Source: Flavobacterium sharifuzzamanii
GTDB lineage: Bacteria > Bacteroidota > Bacteroidia > Flavobacteriales > Flavobacteriaceae
Direction: 5' to 3'
Assembly: GCF_003254585.1 (NCBI RefSeq)
Contig: NZ_QJGZ01000040.1
Span: 310,001 to 374,000, forward strand
Length of the DNA stretch: 64,000 nt
In this document: one piece after another, positions 63,826 to 64,000 of the stretch
How positions within the stretch are numbered: position 1 is the stretch's first letter
Layout of the letters: each line of letters begins with the position of its first letter
The notes under the pieces: generated by a model
Told to the model about the DNA's origin: nothing
The model's database searches: none
Seen by the model: only the letters and a program-made list of their open reading frames with translations
Position numbers and translations under genes: made by a program

Positions 63826-64000
63826 ATGAAATTTTTACAATTACTTTTTTTATGTCTTTACGTCTCTTTCGCGACAGCGCAGAACATCACAGTTGTGAGT
63901 GATCCGAGTTCGCCAAGAGCAAAATTTGGAGCAGAGAAATTATCTGAAAGCCTTTCAGCAAAAGGGTTCAGTGTAACTTCTTCTGATAAATTCAAAAAAT
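63826..64000 (+). CDS. Secreted protein, N-terminal fragment (glycosidase domain 2-like), partial
   Basis: The frame is open to the right edge of the window, so only 58 residues are present. A signal peptide (LLFLCLYVSFATAQ, cleavage near residue 19) is followed by ITVVSDPSSPRAKFGAEKL, which resembles the N-terminal alpha/beta domain found in front of alpha-glucuronidase (GH67/GH115) and GH20 catalytic domains. An in-frame ATG lies 24 bp upstream (63802). The one at 63826 gives the normal signal peptide. The product is probably a further glycosidase of the locus, but the catalytic part is not visible. Confidence 0.6.
   Translation, partial: MKFLQLLFLCLYVSFATAQNITVVSDPSSPRAKFGAEKLSESLSAKGFSVTSSDKFKK

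Overview
The window is AT-rich (about one third GC) and carries SusC/SusD pairs, Bacteroidota-type -7 boxes (TAnnTTTG), many lipoboxes and almost no Shine-Dalgarno sequences. Together with the protein families this points to a Flavobacterium-like Bacteroidota. No rRNA, tRNA, CRISPR array or insertion sequence was seen.

Layout. 1-2.5 kb is a small accessory strip: the tail of a sodium/solute symporter, a translationally coupled two-gene module (unknown protein plus a PIN-like nuclease), and a divergent pair of an XRE-type repressor and a SymE-like toxin. 2.5-4.7 kb holds a divergent pair of a fosmidomycin-resistance-type MFS exporter and an AraC-family regulator. From 5.2 kb to the window end every gene is on the + strand and nearly all belong to one very large pectin utilization locus.

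The locus falls into three probable transcription units. Unit 1 (5.19-27.7 kb) has a divergent GH78-like protein, two beta-propeller proteins, a GH2 beta-galactosidase, a GH106 rhamnosidase, a SASA-type acetylesterase, a GH95-like/DUF5703 protein, a multidomain PL1 lyase, a GH127 protein and a CE8 pectin methylesterase, and ends at a terminator near 27.8 kb. Unit 2 (28.4-61.4 kb) starts with susC-susD. It continues with two paralogous PL1 lyases flanking a DUF3826 protein, a beta-helix plus TIM-barrel-like protein, a GH140-like apiosidase-family protein, GH28, GH43-like, a beta-propeller/lectin-like protein, GH78, an esterase with an N-terminal STN-like domain, GH95, an (alpha/alpha)6 lipoprotein, an unrelated HEAT-like membrane protein and another GH78. 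Unit 3 (61.5 kb to end) has a sialidase-like propeller lipoprotein, a TIM-barrel isomerase-like lipoprotein and the start of a further secreted protein.

How it fits together. CE8 and the other esterases strip methyl and acetyl groups, PL1 and GH28 cut the homogalacturonan backbone, SusCD imports the oligosaccharides, and the rhamnosidases, galactosidase, GH127, GH95, GH140-like and GH43-like proteins remove side-chain sugars. The mix (GH140-like, GH127, GH95, GH106, GH78, GH2, GH28, PL1, a BT1017-like esterase) resembles known rhamnogalacturonan II degradation sets as much as rhamnogalacturonan I sets. No GH105 or PL9/PL11 enzyme is visible inside the window.

The most notable non-coding signals are two. 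First, a tandem CRGGA half-site pair (10-bp period) lies exactly 37 bp upstream of a -7-like box before each of the three units, which is a candidate shared operator and promoter. Second, several families of large intergenic inverted repeats sit between most of the genes.
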